A stretch of 64,000 bases of DNA from Chaetoceros tenuissimus (taxonomy: Eukaryota; Bacillariophyta; Thalassiosirophyceae; Chaetocerotales; Chaetocerotaceae), in NCBI GenBank assembly GCA_021927905.1, contig BLLK01000062.1:2046001-2110000 (forward strand), given 5' to 3'. Positions 1 to 8,516 of this stretch are shown here, in pieces (position 1 is the stretch's first letter; the number at the start of each line of letters is the position of its first letter). The position numbers and the translations under genes were made by a program. Below the pieces are notes generated by a model that did not search any database, had not been told where the DNA came from, and was given only the letters and a program-made list of their open reading frames with translations.

Positions 1-91
1 GATTGACTATAGTGAACATTTTAGATATAAGATAAAACCATCATGAAAACACTTTCGTTTTTGTTCGTAGACATTCTTTCATTAATTATTA

Positions 92-1084
92 TCAAATATG
101 AATAGCTGTGCCTTCAATACCTCCCAACAAAGATCGGTGAACCTCAGCCCTTGTGTATTTACTATTCATTTTAACTTCGTGCCATTTCCTCCTTTCCTCG
201 TCTTCAAATTTCTGTTCCCACTCCACGCCGTCAATTTTCACAAGCTTGGCTTTTGATTCTGTAGGGTTTATTTTTTGTTGAATCAAAACAGTAGAAACTT
301 CTTCGATACCCCCAGCTACTGGTGCCCCATCTCCTAGACGATGCAATCCATCTGCTAGTAATGGGAAGCCCGTAAGTGCAAGTTTTTCCAGGTTCCAAGC
401 AGCCAAAGTATTCCAGGCACAAGTCCTACCATTCAAGGCTACTTCAACACCTTTCCCAGATCCATCACCTTGATAATCATGTCCCGGTAGTGCTGCCCCT
501 ACAACAAGCGTTTTGTCATCCATATGCTTTATCATGGAATCAACAGAATCTTTGGTGAGAGATGTTTCGGCAGATATGAACATGATTACTGAATTACCAT
601 ACTCTATTTGACTCCTACACGCCCAAGAAGTAAGTGCGTTTAGAGCATTTACAAAATTTCCCCACGGATTTACTTCCACAATTTCACACTCTTGTCCTGT
701 TCCACTTTGTTCTTGTACATCCTTGATTGCTTGTTGTATGGATGAGACTAGGTCATATCCCTTGATCTTTTCTTCCGAATCTACAGCAATAGCTGCCTTT
801 GTTGCTTTTATAGTCGAAGCAGAGTTGAGGAAGCTCGATACCATACTTTCGAGTTTTGTCTGTGAAGGAGGGTTAGACTGCTTGCCCAAGTGTATACGCG
901 TTGCGATGAATATGTTGGGGTTAGAATCAATCTCGCCTGAGACTGGTGTCGTAGCCATGACAAGAAAAACAAGGAAAACTATGAGCTTGATAATGTTTGG
1001 ATATAGAGTTTGGGAGGGAAAATACCAGACTGATTGTAATATATATAGATTGCAGCAATAGAATACCTTTGGCCTTTCCATCAT
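92..1084 (-). CDS. Secreted or membrane-anchored protein with a GT-A-like body, function unknown
   Basis: A 330-residue single-exon reading frame. Residues about 30-50 form a hydrophobic stretch (IIKLIVFLVFLVMATTPVSG) that fits a signal peptide or signal anchor, so the product probably enters the secretory path. The body has motifs reminiscent of GT-A nucleotide-sugar transferases: a run ending in VIMFISAETSLTKDSVD that resembles the end of a Rossmann-like half, then NTLAAWNLEKLALTGFP and a C-terminal ADGLHRLGDGAPVAGGIEE. No clear DxD motif is visible. The neighbour at 1435-3873 on the same strand is a certain glycosyltransferase, which makes a glycan-related role plausible but does not prove it. 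The first of two adjacent Met codons is used as start. The transferase assignment is inference. The reading frame itself is well supported by its length and composition. Confidence 0.6.
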   Translation of the reverse strand: MMERPKVFYCCNLYILQSVWYFPSQTLYPNIIKLIVFLVFLVMATTPVSGEIDSNPNIFIATRIHLGKQSNPPSQTKLESMVSSFLNSASTIKATKAAIAVDSEEKIKGYDLVSSIQQAIKDVQEQSGTGQECEIVEVNPWGNFVNALNALTSWACRSQIEYGNSVIMFISAETSLTKDSVDSMIKHMDDKTLVVGAALPGHDYQGDGSGKGVEVALNGRTCAWNTLAAWNLEKLALTGFPLLADGLHRLGDGAPVAGGIEEVSTVLIQQKINPTESKAKLVKIDGVEWEQKFEDEERRKWHEVKMNSKYTRAEVHRSLLGGIEGTAIHI

Positions 1085-1434
1085 TTTGCATATACTGAAA
1101 CAGTAACTACGGTAGTGTGAACAAGATGTGCAAAAAGGGAACTAGATAATATTATGTGCTATGCGAGTGATGTGATTATCTGGTGGAAATGCGATGCTTC
1201 TCGTGGAAAGATGAGTGCGCGTGGCGCGCACATCAACAGCATACTCTAAAAATGAGGTCTGGGCTTTTTAGCAGGATTGAAAGTCCGAGTCTCGAGTCCT
1301 ACCCTTTGATGATCATTGATGTTTGGCTTGTCATTTTTTTCTTGGAGTGGATTGTTTGAAAAAAGAGAGAACAAGTAAATACAGCAACGCTAGAACGGTA
1401 GTCTACTATGTCATGCAAAGTTCTTTTTATTACG
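1085..1434. other. Intergenic, 350 bases, with a GC-rich inverted repeat
   Basis: No gene is seen. It should hold the promoter of the leftward gene ending at 92 and the 3' end region of the leftward gene at 1435-3873. A GC-rich inverted repeat lies at 1215-1231: seven-base arms GTGCGCG and CGCGCAC around TGG, unusual in this AT-rich spacer. Confidence 0.5.
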
Positions 1435-3873
1435 CTATAACATTTCACTAGAGCCATATTTCATCAATAAGGCCAATCTTTCTATGTTCGCTTCTGGGCA
1501 TCTGTTGCACCACATTTCCCATGCTCTTCCAGGTTTCCCCTTCGCAGAATCTATTGAAAGCGTTGCCAACTCTGCTATTCTGTTGCCAGTATCAAGTTGA
1601 ATCAGTTTCACTTCATTTTCTGTCAGTTGCTCTTTGTACTTCGTAAGAAATTGTGATTCAATATCTCCAAGGAATTCTGCTGCATCGTTGAGAAGAAGAG
1701 GGTCGCTTTCTTTCGGATTTCTTAGAACAAACAATGATTTCTCTTTGACATCATCCAAGGGCAAATCGAAAATATGCTGAAGATATCTAAATGAGGCATG
1801 ATCTGATTCCTTGTTTTGACGAACGACTTTCGAGGCTTTCGGATGTTTTCTGTGAAAAATACCTATTCTAGGAAGGGATTTGATGCATGTAATGTCCTCG
1901 CTCTTTGATAGTAATCTGAGCCAAAGATCATAATCTTCGCTACATGAAGCGCCTTCTTTCTCGTTGTATCCTCCCACTTGAAGAATCATTTGCTTTCGAA
2001 ACACAACTGATGCATGAGTGATGACACAAGAAAATATCATGCACCAAGCTACAAAGCATGGGTCCGTTGGCTGACATGAGAGACGTAGCAGATTATATCG
2101 CTTGGAAGACAAATCAAAAGGCAAAACTATCGATTTGAATGTCTTCGCATTGGTTTCAGCAAAAATTGCACAACTAGAACCTATGACAGCTGTATTATTG
2201 TTCTCTAAAAGATGTTCAACTTGCGCTCTAATATGCCCTCTATTCATGACATCATCTGCGTCCATTCTAGCCACAAGGTCCGCCTCACAATGTTTCAAGC
2301 CAAAATTTAATGCTTGAGCGATACCTGGAGAGGGGCTTTTCACAATATCTATGCAAACTCTACCACTTCGTTTTCTCGTATTTTGTTTGTCAGTACTCCG
2401 AAAATCTCTTATTCTAGTTTCTTTTGAAGTAGATTTTGCTGTTGAAATCATCTCACTTATACTGCCATCTTCACATCTATCATCGACAATTACAACCTGG
2501 AGAGGCAGTATTGAATCAGATCCATCCTCTAATGTTTGCTCCAAAATAGATTTCATTGCAAGTCCTGCTGCTTTCCTGGGACCTACGTGAACTGGGATCA
2601 ATACACTGACAGCAAATGAACTATTAGCGTTTCTTTTGACTGATAGATTTTCATCTTTGCAGCTTACAAAGGTGTCACCTATATGACTTGTATTATATGA
2701 AAGTCGTTGGTACCTTTTCAAGTCAAGGTGTTTATTCTCGTATATATATGGCAAAAGAGAAACAGCGTCCAATGAATCTTGATCAGATGTCGCAATCGGC
2801 GCTTCAAAAACATCTTGAACTCGATTGATTGCAAGTATTCGTAGTAATGGCTCACTTGGAAAGGAGATTGCCTCTTTTCCTAGATAATTGAGCCTCGATA
2901 ATGCTTTATTGCCATTTATTTCAAGTTTGTTGGGATGGTTGTATCCATTATCTTTCTGAAATCCAACTCCATCACTTGAATGAAATTTTCTCATATCTTC
3001 AAAAATTGAGCTTAGTACATCTCTTCTGTAGATGCCTCCACTCAAATCAAAAGGATATGCAAAGTCTTGCTGACCATACTTCAAGGGATAGTAAAAAGAA
3101 TCAATATCGCCCTCCGATTGTGCATATTGAAGATGAGATCGAGGAATAGGGGAAGGCACGCCCTTTGTCTGACAGTATGATATCCCTATGTGCAATCTCG
3201 TAACAAAAGTGATGATATTTTCACAATCTTTGTGCTCATATAAGACACTGCGAGCGGTTCTAATAATTTCATAAATCGGCTTCAACAAAATACAATCATC
3301 TGTAAGAAACATTGTCAAAGATTTCTCCTCCTCCTCCTTTGTAGCCGATGATGATGAATATTGAACCGCATTTTCGAGTAGATTGGAAAATGTATTATCT
3401 CCACCGTTCCTTTCTTCATAAAGCCAATCAATATCATAGTTCTGGTTCATCTCTTTGACTCTTTCGTATCCCTTCTGAAAGTCTGTATTACTAGCAAAGA
3501 GTATGATCTTGATACTAATATTCAGTTGATATTGGTGAATTTTTTCTAGCTCCATACTTCTTAAAAGCTCACTCAGTTGCCAAGGTCTATCCTTGGAAAA
3601 GATTATTACAGAGTACATCATATCCAGAACACTGCTTGCTGCAACTGATACATTATTGTCATCTTCAACTGTGTCAGTCTCAACTGGTGCAGCATTTTCA
3701 GATGTGGAATAATGATCGTTCTCTTCATTACCAATGTATGCACCAATTAGCCCCAGGATAGCACTACCATCTGTCTCTTCTTGGAACATTATTTCATCTG
3801 CAGATAGAGTATTTGAGATCCTGAGCCTGGTGCCTGGTGGATCCATACAGATGTTATTCTTACTGCAATACAT
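1435..3873 (-). CDS. Two-domain glycosyltransferase with a family 2 C-terminal half
   Basis: An 812-residue frame with two transferase-like halves. Residues about 85-365 begin YSVIIFSKDRPWQLSELLRS and contain FLTDDCILLKP, a likely nucleotide-sugar and metal site (TDD), and end near a region typical of GT-A folds. Residues about 420-690 are a clear GT2 domain: VSVLIPVHVG at the first strand, VVIVDDRCEDGS, then GIAQALNFGLKHCEADLVARMDADD with the DxDD metal-binding motif, and later VGGYNEKEGASCSEDYDLWLRL, the acceptor-side ED motif. The GT2 half is like the B3GNTL1 family, predicted N-acetylglucosaminyltransferases. No signal peptide is obvious, so either the N-terminus is incomplete or the enzyme is cytosolic. 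A donor-like GTAAGTAC lies upstream near 3965 on this strand, but the frame there closes without a Met, so the start at 3873 is kept; an internal Met (MDPPG) is an alternative. Confidence 0.8.
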   Translation of the reverse strand: MYCSKNNICMDPPGTRLRISNTLSADEIMFQEETDGSAILGLIGAYIGNEENDHYSTSENAAPVETDTVEDDNNVSVAASSVLDMMYSVIIFSKDRPWQLSELLRSMELEKIHQYQLNISIKIILFASNTDFQKGYERVKEMNQNYDIDWLYEERNGGDNTFSNLLENAVQYSSSSATKEEEEKSLTMFLTDDCILLKPIYEIIRTARSVLYEHKDCENIITFVTRLHIGISYCQTKGVPSPIPRSHLQYAQSEGDIDSFYYPLKYGQQDFAYPFDLSGGIYRRDVLSSIFEDMRKFHSSDGVGFQKDNGYNHPNKLEINGNKALSRLNYLGKEAISFPSEPLLRILAINRVQDVFEAPIATSDQDSLDAVSLLPYIYENKHLDLKRYQRLSYNTSHIGDTFVSCKDENLSVKRNANSSFAVSVLIPVHVGPRKAAGLAMKSILEQTLEDGSDSILPLQVVIVDDRCEDGSISEMISTAKSTSKETRIRDFRSTDKQNTRKRSGRVCIDIVKSPSPGIAQALNFGLKHCEADLVARMDADDVMNRGHIRAQVEHLLENNNTAVIGSSCAIFAETNAKTFKSIVLPFDLSSKRYNLLRLSCQPTDPCFVAWCMIFSCVITHASVVFRKQMILQVGGYNEKEGASCSEDYDLWLRLLSKSEDITCIKSLPRIGIFHRKHPKASKVVRQNKESDHASFRYLQHIFDLPLDDVKEKSLFVLRNPKESDPLLLNDAAEFLGDIESQFLTKYKEQLTENEVKLIQLDTGNRIAELATLSIDSAKGKPGRAWEMWCNRCPEANIERLALLMKYGSSEML

Positions 3874-4525
3874 TCAATATATCCAATGCAGAAAAGATTC
3901 TTTTGTTAGAGGGAGAGGGGAGAAGGCATCAGAAGGAGGAGGGAAAGGGGGCCGAAATCTGTACTTACTTTCTTCGAGCTAAAATTGACTTGCTTAGATC
4001 GAAATTACTCTAATTTAAAAATTACAGAATTAGATTTACATTTCGGTTCGTTCTCATTTCTCTATGATAATTTCACCTGGATAACAAACATAAAATTATA
4101 TATATCAGGTGCCGTAAAAATAATCTTATTAAATATTGCACAAAGAAGCTACAGTACTGCTAAGTCTAATGCTTAGTTGGACCATTGAACACTGCTGTAA
4201 ACTTTGTTGTATCCCATTATAATATGTATGAATTCCTGAATGCCATATTTTTAATTTGCTATTTCGAGCCATGTCAAGTATATTGTATTTGCTTCATTAA
4301 TGTCCTATGAACATCATCGGCAATTTCATTTTCATTCTCACGTTGTAGCCAGACCGACAAACTAGGTCACATTTTTGCGCACCTCTCGATCGTGGATAGA
4401 AAATCAATCTTGGATAATTTTTTGCCACGATCCTTGCCTTCTTCAATTTGAAAATAGAACATCATTTATTTCAGTTTGAATATTTCCAAAGCCTAAAACG
4501 ACAAAACAATCTCCACGGACAAAAC
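3874..4525. other. Divergent intergenic region
   Basis: About 650 AT-rich bases between the leftward glycosyltransferase and the rightward silaffin-like gene, so it should hold both promoters. A purine-rich tract lies at about 3908-3955 (GGGAGAGGGGAGAAGG type). No gene or RNA is recognised. Confidence 0.5.
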
Positions 4526-4831
4526 ATGCGTATAGAAAAGATCCAGTATAGTTTTCTTCTGATGTGCCTGGTACTTGTTATCTCTCACTCATTTGATTTA
4601 GACCTTGAAATGAAAAGCAATCGCCATGACGCTTCATCGCGGGGAATTTTCAAACGGGCAAAGGGTACAAAAAGTTCAATGAAGAAAACCAAGGCGTCTA
4701 GTAAAGAACCAAAATCTTCATCTCGAAGGCTAAAACATTTCAAGACAACAAAAGCTCCTACACTTACATCGACGAAGAAGCCAACAAATTCAGGAACAAA
4801 AAGTTCCAAAACTCCAAAGGCACGTCGTTGA
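4526..4831 (+). CDS. Short secreted Lys/Ser/Thr-rich protein, silaffin-like candidate
   Basis: A 101-residue frame starting at the ATG of MRIEKIQ. In-frame codons upstream lack a convincing ATG. Residues 1-23 (IQYSFLLMCLVLVISHS in the core) are a good signal peptide. The mature part is strongly basic and built of Lys pairs spaced by small or hydroxylated residues, for example KRAKGTKSSMKKTKASSKE, KSSSRRLK, KTTKAPTLTSTKK and KSSKTPKARR. Silaffins of diatoms are known to combine a signal peptide with Ser-rich segments carrying K-x-x-K-type lysine clusters that become polyamine-modified and phosphorylated for silica precipitation. The composition and the RRL-like site (SSSRRLK) fit that class, but silaffins are defined by composition and not by alignment, so this is a candidate only. 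Other secreted basic peptides could look the same. Confidence 0.6.
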   Translation: MRIEKIQYSFLLMCLVLVISHSFDLDLEMKSNRHDASSRGIFKRAKGTKSSMKKTKASSKEPKSSSRRLKHFKTTKAPTLTSTKKPTNSGTKSSKTPKARR

Positions 4832-5369
4832 GAAAAGCAATCTAAAGATCTGAATTATCAAAGACTGGTATGTAGGGAAAACATACGTGTTTGATGGCCG
4901 GTCTTTTTAATGGCTCTGATACTTGAGATATTGTGGTGTATTAGTTTATGATAACAATTGTAAATGTTTTTTTAGTATGGTACCATTCAATAGACTTTGT
5001 ATTTCAACTTAATTTTAACTTTCTTTGAAGAACGAACTAAATTTTCATAAGTTTAGCATGTAAGAACTGAGACTTGGTTCATTTTAGTTTATCCAAAGAA
5101 AGAGGGAGCTTATTCTTTCTGCTTCAAATAATTTTCATGTTGTTACGCAAAGCTTGACACAGAATTGTACAGAAGTAAACCATAAGACTTCAAACTAAAA
5201 ACTATTCTAATACAGATAATGAAGCAAACAATACACATCATCCAAATTCTTTTAACCAAAAGAATACCTTCTGCACTCTATCTCTGGCTGTTCACCCGTT
5301 TGAGACCATACCTCATTGACCCCTTACTTTTCGCATTCATTCTAATAGCAAAATTGATTTTCTCAAGCG
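4832..5369. other. Intergenic with a nested stem-loop
   Basis: About 540 AT-rich bases between convergent genes. Just after the silaffin-like gene, 4860-4868 (AAAGACTGG) pairs with 4898-4906 (CCGGTCTTT) apart from one G-U pair, and an inner stem TATGT/ACATA lies at 4869-4885. A T-run follows at 4904-4908. It could be a 3' UTR structure. No gene is seen in the rest. Confidence 0.35.
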
Positions 5370-5845
5370 TTACATCGTAACTTCACCCATGCCTTCGCTG
5401 CCACCAACACTCATACCAACATCATCAACCTCCTCTTTTATAATCTTCTTTTCCTTCTTTACTTTCTTTGCTGAAGAAGACTTGGAAGTGGTCGTCATCG
5501 GCTTCCCTTTCCGTTTGCAATAAGCTTTGTACAGCTTTGCTGCTTCTTCTTCATCCAAGATACCATAATTTAGACAATATTCTTGTGCCATTTCTGATTT
5601 CGGATTTTGACGAAGTAATGTTTCATAGAAAACTCGGTCACCAAAACCTTTGCGATTTAGCCGGAAAGTTAGAATGATAGTTTATGCGTAGGACTCGAAA
5701 GTATGCAAATGTATAATGTACGCCCCAAATCATAATACCTCATGTGCAAGGTATATGCTTGACATGCAAGGTATGCTTGACAACATCGGTTCTCACCTTT
5801 GGTAGGAGTTGGGTATTTCTGGCCAGGTTTCAAAGGCTCTGCCAT
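5370..5845 (-). CDS. Small conserved-looking Lys-rich protein, two exons
   Basis: Two exons give 108 residues: 5845-5797 and 5647-5370, joined over a 149-nt intron with donor GTGAGA and acceptor CGCAAAG. The join restores MAEPLKPGQKYPTPTKGFGDRVFYETLL in frame (AAA-G|GT), which strongly supports it. The first 70 residues are compact and look folded (GDRVFYETLLRQNPKSEMA, then EYCLNYGILDEEEAAKLYKA), and the C-terminus is a Lys/Ser-rich tail (SSSAKKVKKEKKIIKEEVDD) with a nuclear-localisation look. I do not recognise the family. The mix of a short alpha-helical module and a basic-acidic tail suggests a nuclear or nucleic-acid partner, which is inference only. Confidence 0.65.
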
Positions 5846-6335
5846 TTTATCTCTTTCGTCTTTTTCTGTTTTTTCAATAAACTAATTTCAAGGAACTGAT
5901 TGTAAATCGGAAGATAAATTTAGCAATATGCATGCGCTTACTCCTTCTCTCTATGTGTTGTTGCTATGGGCTATCCACTATGGAGGGTGTGAGGGTCTTT
6001 GTTGTCTGTTCTCTCTCTTCCTCATCGTCATCATAATCCTATCCCTATGTAGCTAGATACTTGGCTATATAGCGACAACCATTTTTGCCGGTGGTGACAG
6101 TGGTGAGATACTCCGCGTCCATCATCTTGTCCAATCAAATTTCTTGGACAGTATATCATCAGTTGAAGTTTTGACACCTATGCCATTGTATGAGTATCCA
6201 GGACTGCGAACAATAAAAATAGCAGAAGATGGAGAAATCCTGCCCCGATGTCATCACCAAAGACTGCAGCATCAATAAAAAACAGCAACACAAACAAGCT
6301 CATAAAAAGTGTTTTTAAAACGATAAACTGTTATA
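5846..6335. promoter_or_regulatory. Divergent promoter region of the Lys-rich protein and the ammonium transporter
   Basis: About 490 bases between divergent starts at 5845 and 6336. A CCAAT box (TGTCCAATCAAA) lies at about 6131, roughly 200 bases before the transporter start. A pyrimidine-rich tract (TTCTCTCTCTTCCTCATCG) precedes it. No gene is seen. Confidence 0.35.
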
Positions 6336-8003
6336 ATGAGTGATACAACTACTGCTCTCTTGGAGGATCTTACCCGTGGTCAGCAAAGACTAGCTGATGG
6401 TATGGATGTCTTCTACAGCCTTTGGGCGGTGAGTTCCTTTACTCTTATTTTTCAAATTTTAAACGACTTCATCTACCCAATACGAATAATCTAATGAACT
6501 TTCAACATTCATTTTGTTCTTCAATTTCAAGGGTGCCATGGTTTTTGGCATGCAGTGTGGATTCGCAATGCTCTGTGCAGGTTCTTTGAGATCCAAAAAT
6601 GCTAAGAACATTATGCTTCAAAATATTCTTGATGCATGTGGAGGAGCACTAGGTTTTTTCATCTGTGGATATGCCTTTGCTTTTGGATCTAATGGAAAAT
6701 TCATTGGATCTAGTGAGGGACTGTTCGTACTCAGTGGTGTTATTGCTGGTACTGACTTAATTGATTTCTTCTTTCAATTTGCTTTCGCTGCATCTGCTGC
6801 AACCATTGTTGCTGGAACCATTGCTGAACGCTGTAAAATGTCTGCATACTTCTGTTATGCTTTAGCTCTTACTGCTTTTGTATACCCTGTTGTAGTACAT
6901 GCTGTTTGGAACTCTGACGGATTCCTTTCCATCGCAAATGCGAATCCACTTCGTGGAGTTGGTATGATTGATTTTGCAGGTTCTGCCGTAGTACATATGA
7001 CAGGAGGAATGTGCGCTCTTATTGGAGCAATCATTCTTGGGCCTCGTATTGGCAGATTCTACGATGAGAGTGGAAAACCACTTGAAACTCCAGCAACCTT
7101 TGCTCCTCATTCCGTTTCTCTTCAAATCCTTGGTACATTCAGTAAGTTGCTCATCTAGTGTTTTTATCCAGATTGATTGGGTTATGAGCTGTAAAGTCCT
7201 GAGGCTCAATTGATTTTGCTTGATTTCATCTTCTAATCACCTTTCTACTACTAGTCCTTTGGTTCGGTTGGTATGGTTTCAACGCTGGATCAACTTTGGG
7301 AATCTCCGCAGAAGGATATGCTGATGTTGCTGCTCTTGCTGCTGTAAACACTACTCTCTCTGGAGCATGTGCAGCCGTATCAGCAATCCTCCTTGACGCC
7401 ATCTTCTATTACCAAGAAATTGGAGAGGTTCATTATGACTTGACCATGGCAATGAACGGTAGCTTGACTGGGCTTGTTGGAGTAACTGGAGCATGTGCAT
7501 GTGTTGAACCTTGGGCTGCATGTATCATTGGAATTGTTAGTGGATTCACCTACTGTCTTGGAAGTATCCTCCTTGTCAAGTTGAAGATTGACGATGCTGT
7601 AGATGGAGTCCCTGTACATCTCTTTGGAGGTATTTGGGGATGCATTGCAACAGGACTCTTTGCTTCTCCTCGCCGCACTGTCACTGCTTTCGGAGACAGC
7701 ATGCAGAATTTCGGATGGTTCTACTCTTGGGGACGTGGAAGTGGAGATGCAAACCTTCTTCTTGTAGAGTTCATCGGAATCCTCTTTGTAGCTGGATGGA
7801 CCCTCCTCATCATGGTACCTTTCTTCACTCTCCTTGATTTCTTCGGGCTCTACAGAGTTGATGTACTTGAGGAGATGGTTGGTATGGATGAGTCTCGTCA
7901 CAAGGGATCTGCTTACAATATCGAGGATGTTGATAGAGAGCACATGGATAAACTCGAAAAGAAACGCCAGAGCCTCGATAATCTCAGCAGCAAAGATGTA
8001 TAA
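6336..8003 (+). CDS. AMT1: Ammonium transporter, AMT1 type
   Basis: Three exons, 6336-6428, 6532-7141 and 7255-8003, encode 483 residues. Introns are 103 and 113 nt with GTGAGT and GTAAGT donors. Joins restore YSLWA|GAMVFGMQCGFAML and LGTF|ILWFGWYGFNAGS, both standard Amt blocks. Family hallmarks are visible: GFAMLCAGSLRSKNAKNIMLQN in the first membrane segments, the recruitment and pore Asp-His block IDFAGSAVVHMTGG, and the second pore His in VPVHLFGGIWG. About eleven membrane segments are expected. Amt proteins form trimers in the plasma membrane that import ammonium; the short N-terminus without a signal peptide is normal for this family. The C-terminal tail is charged and long enough for the usual regulatory contact between subunits. 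A CCAAT box lies upstream. The exact paralog number cannot be told. Confidence 0.95.
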
Positions 8004-8516
8004 ACATAATGAATGGGGGGGGGGTATATTCAAAATAGATCCGAAGTAGATTTCAAATTAAAGAATGAATGTTGTCAGTGCTTCAGTTTAAATTCTTCTT
8101 GCTCACTCAAGTAACTACTCAGTCCTGGACTTTGCTCATGATTAGTTTTAGTTTGTTGTTTTTTGTGTTGTGAGGGATTGTAATGAATGGATGGTGTATT
8201 ATGCTACACTTTTATTCAGTACTTTCAAAAGTGCCGGGAGTTGCACGGAAATTGGGGCTTCGCACTCTGCCATTTTTGCTGTTTTGCTCAAAAATAGAAT
8301 ACCCTTTCTTTTTTAGGGGATCTTTTTCATCTTCATGGTTGGAAAATACGTACGTTTCGACAGACAAAAGTGACCGTGATATCTACCACACACCACACAT
8401 CCTTCGTTCTCTCTATTTTCCATTATACTTTAGCGAAAAACGAAGTATTCTTTTCCTCATCTACTTTGCTTTAATTAGTTCCATAATATCTTTATTTATA
8501 CTTACTTTGCAGCAGT
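8004..8516. other. Intergenic with a G10 homopolymer
   Basis: About 510 bases between two rightward genes. It starts with the ammonium transporter 3' UTR, which holds a run of ten G at 8015-8024. The second part should be the HIS3 promoter and possibly an unplaced first exon: TTTGCAG at about 8508-8514 just before the HIS3 ATG looks like a splice acceptor, but I could not find a matching coding donor. Confidence 0.4.

Noticed and set aside
1256-1304. tRNA-like stretch (GAGTCTCGAGTCC followed by a CCTACCC-like end)
   Set aside because: No matching acceptor strand, D-arm or anticodon stem could be drawn.
7380-8033. 217-residue antisense frame across the ammonium transporter
   Set aside because: It is the reverse frame of a strongly biased coding exon; its protein has no domain and no start context.
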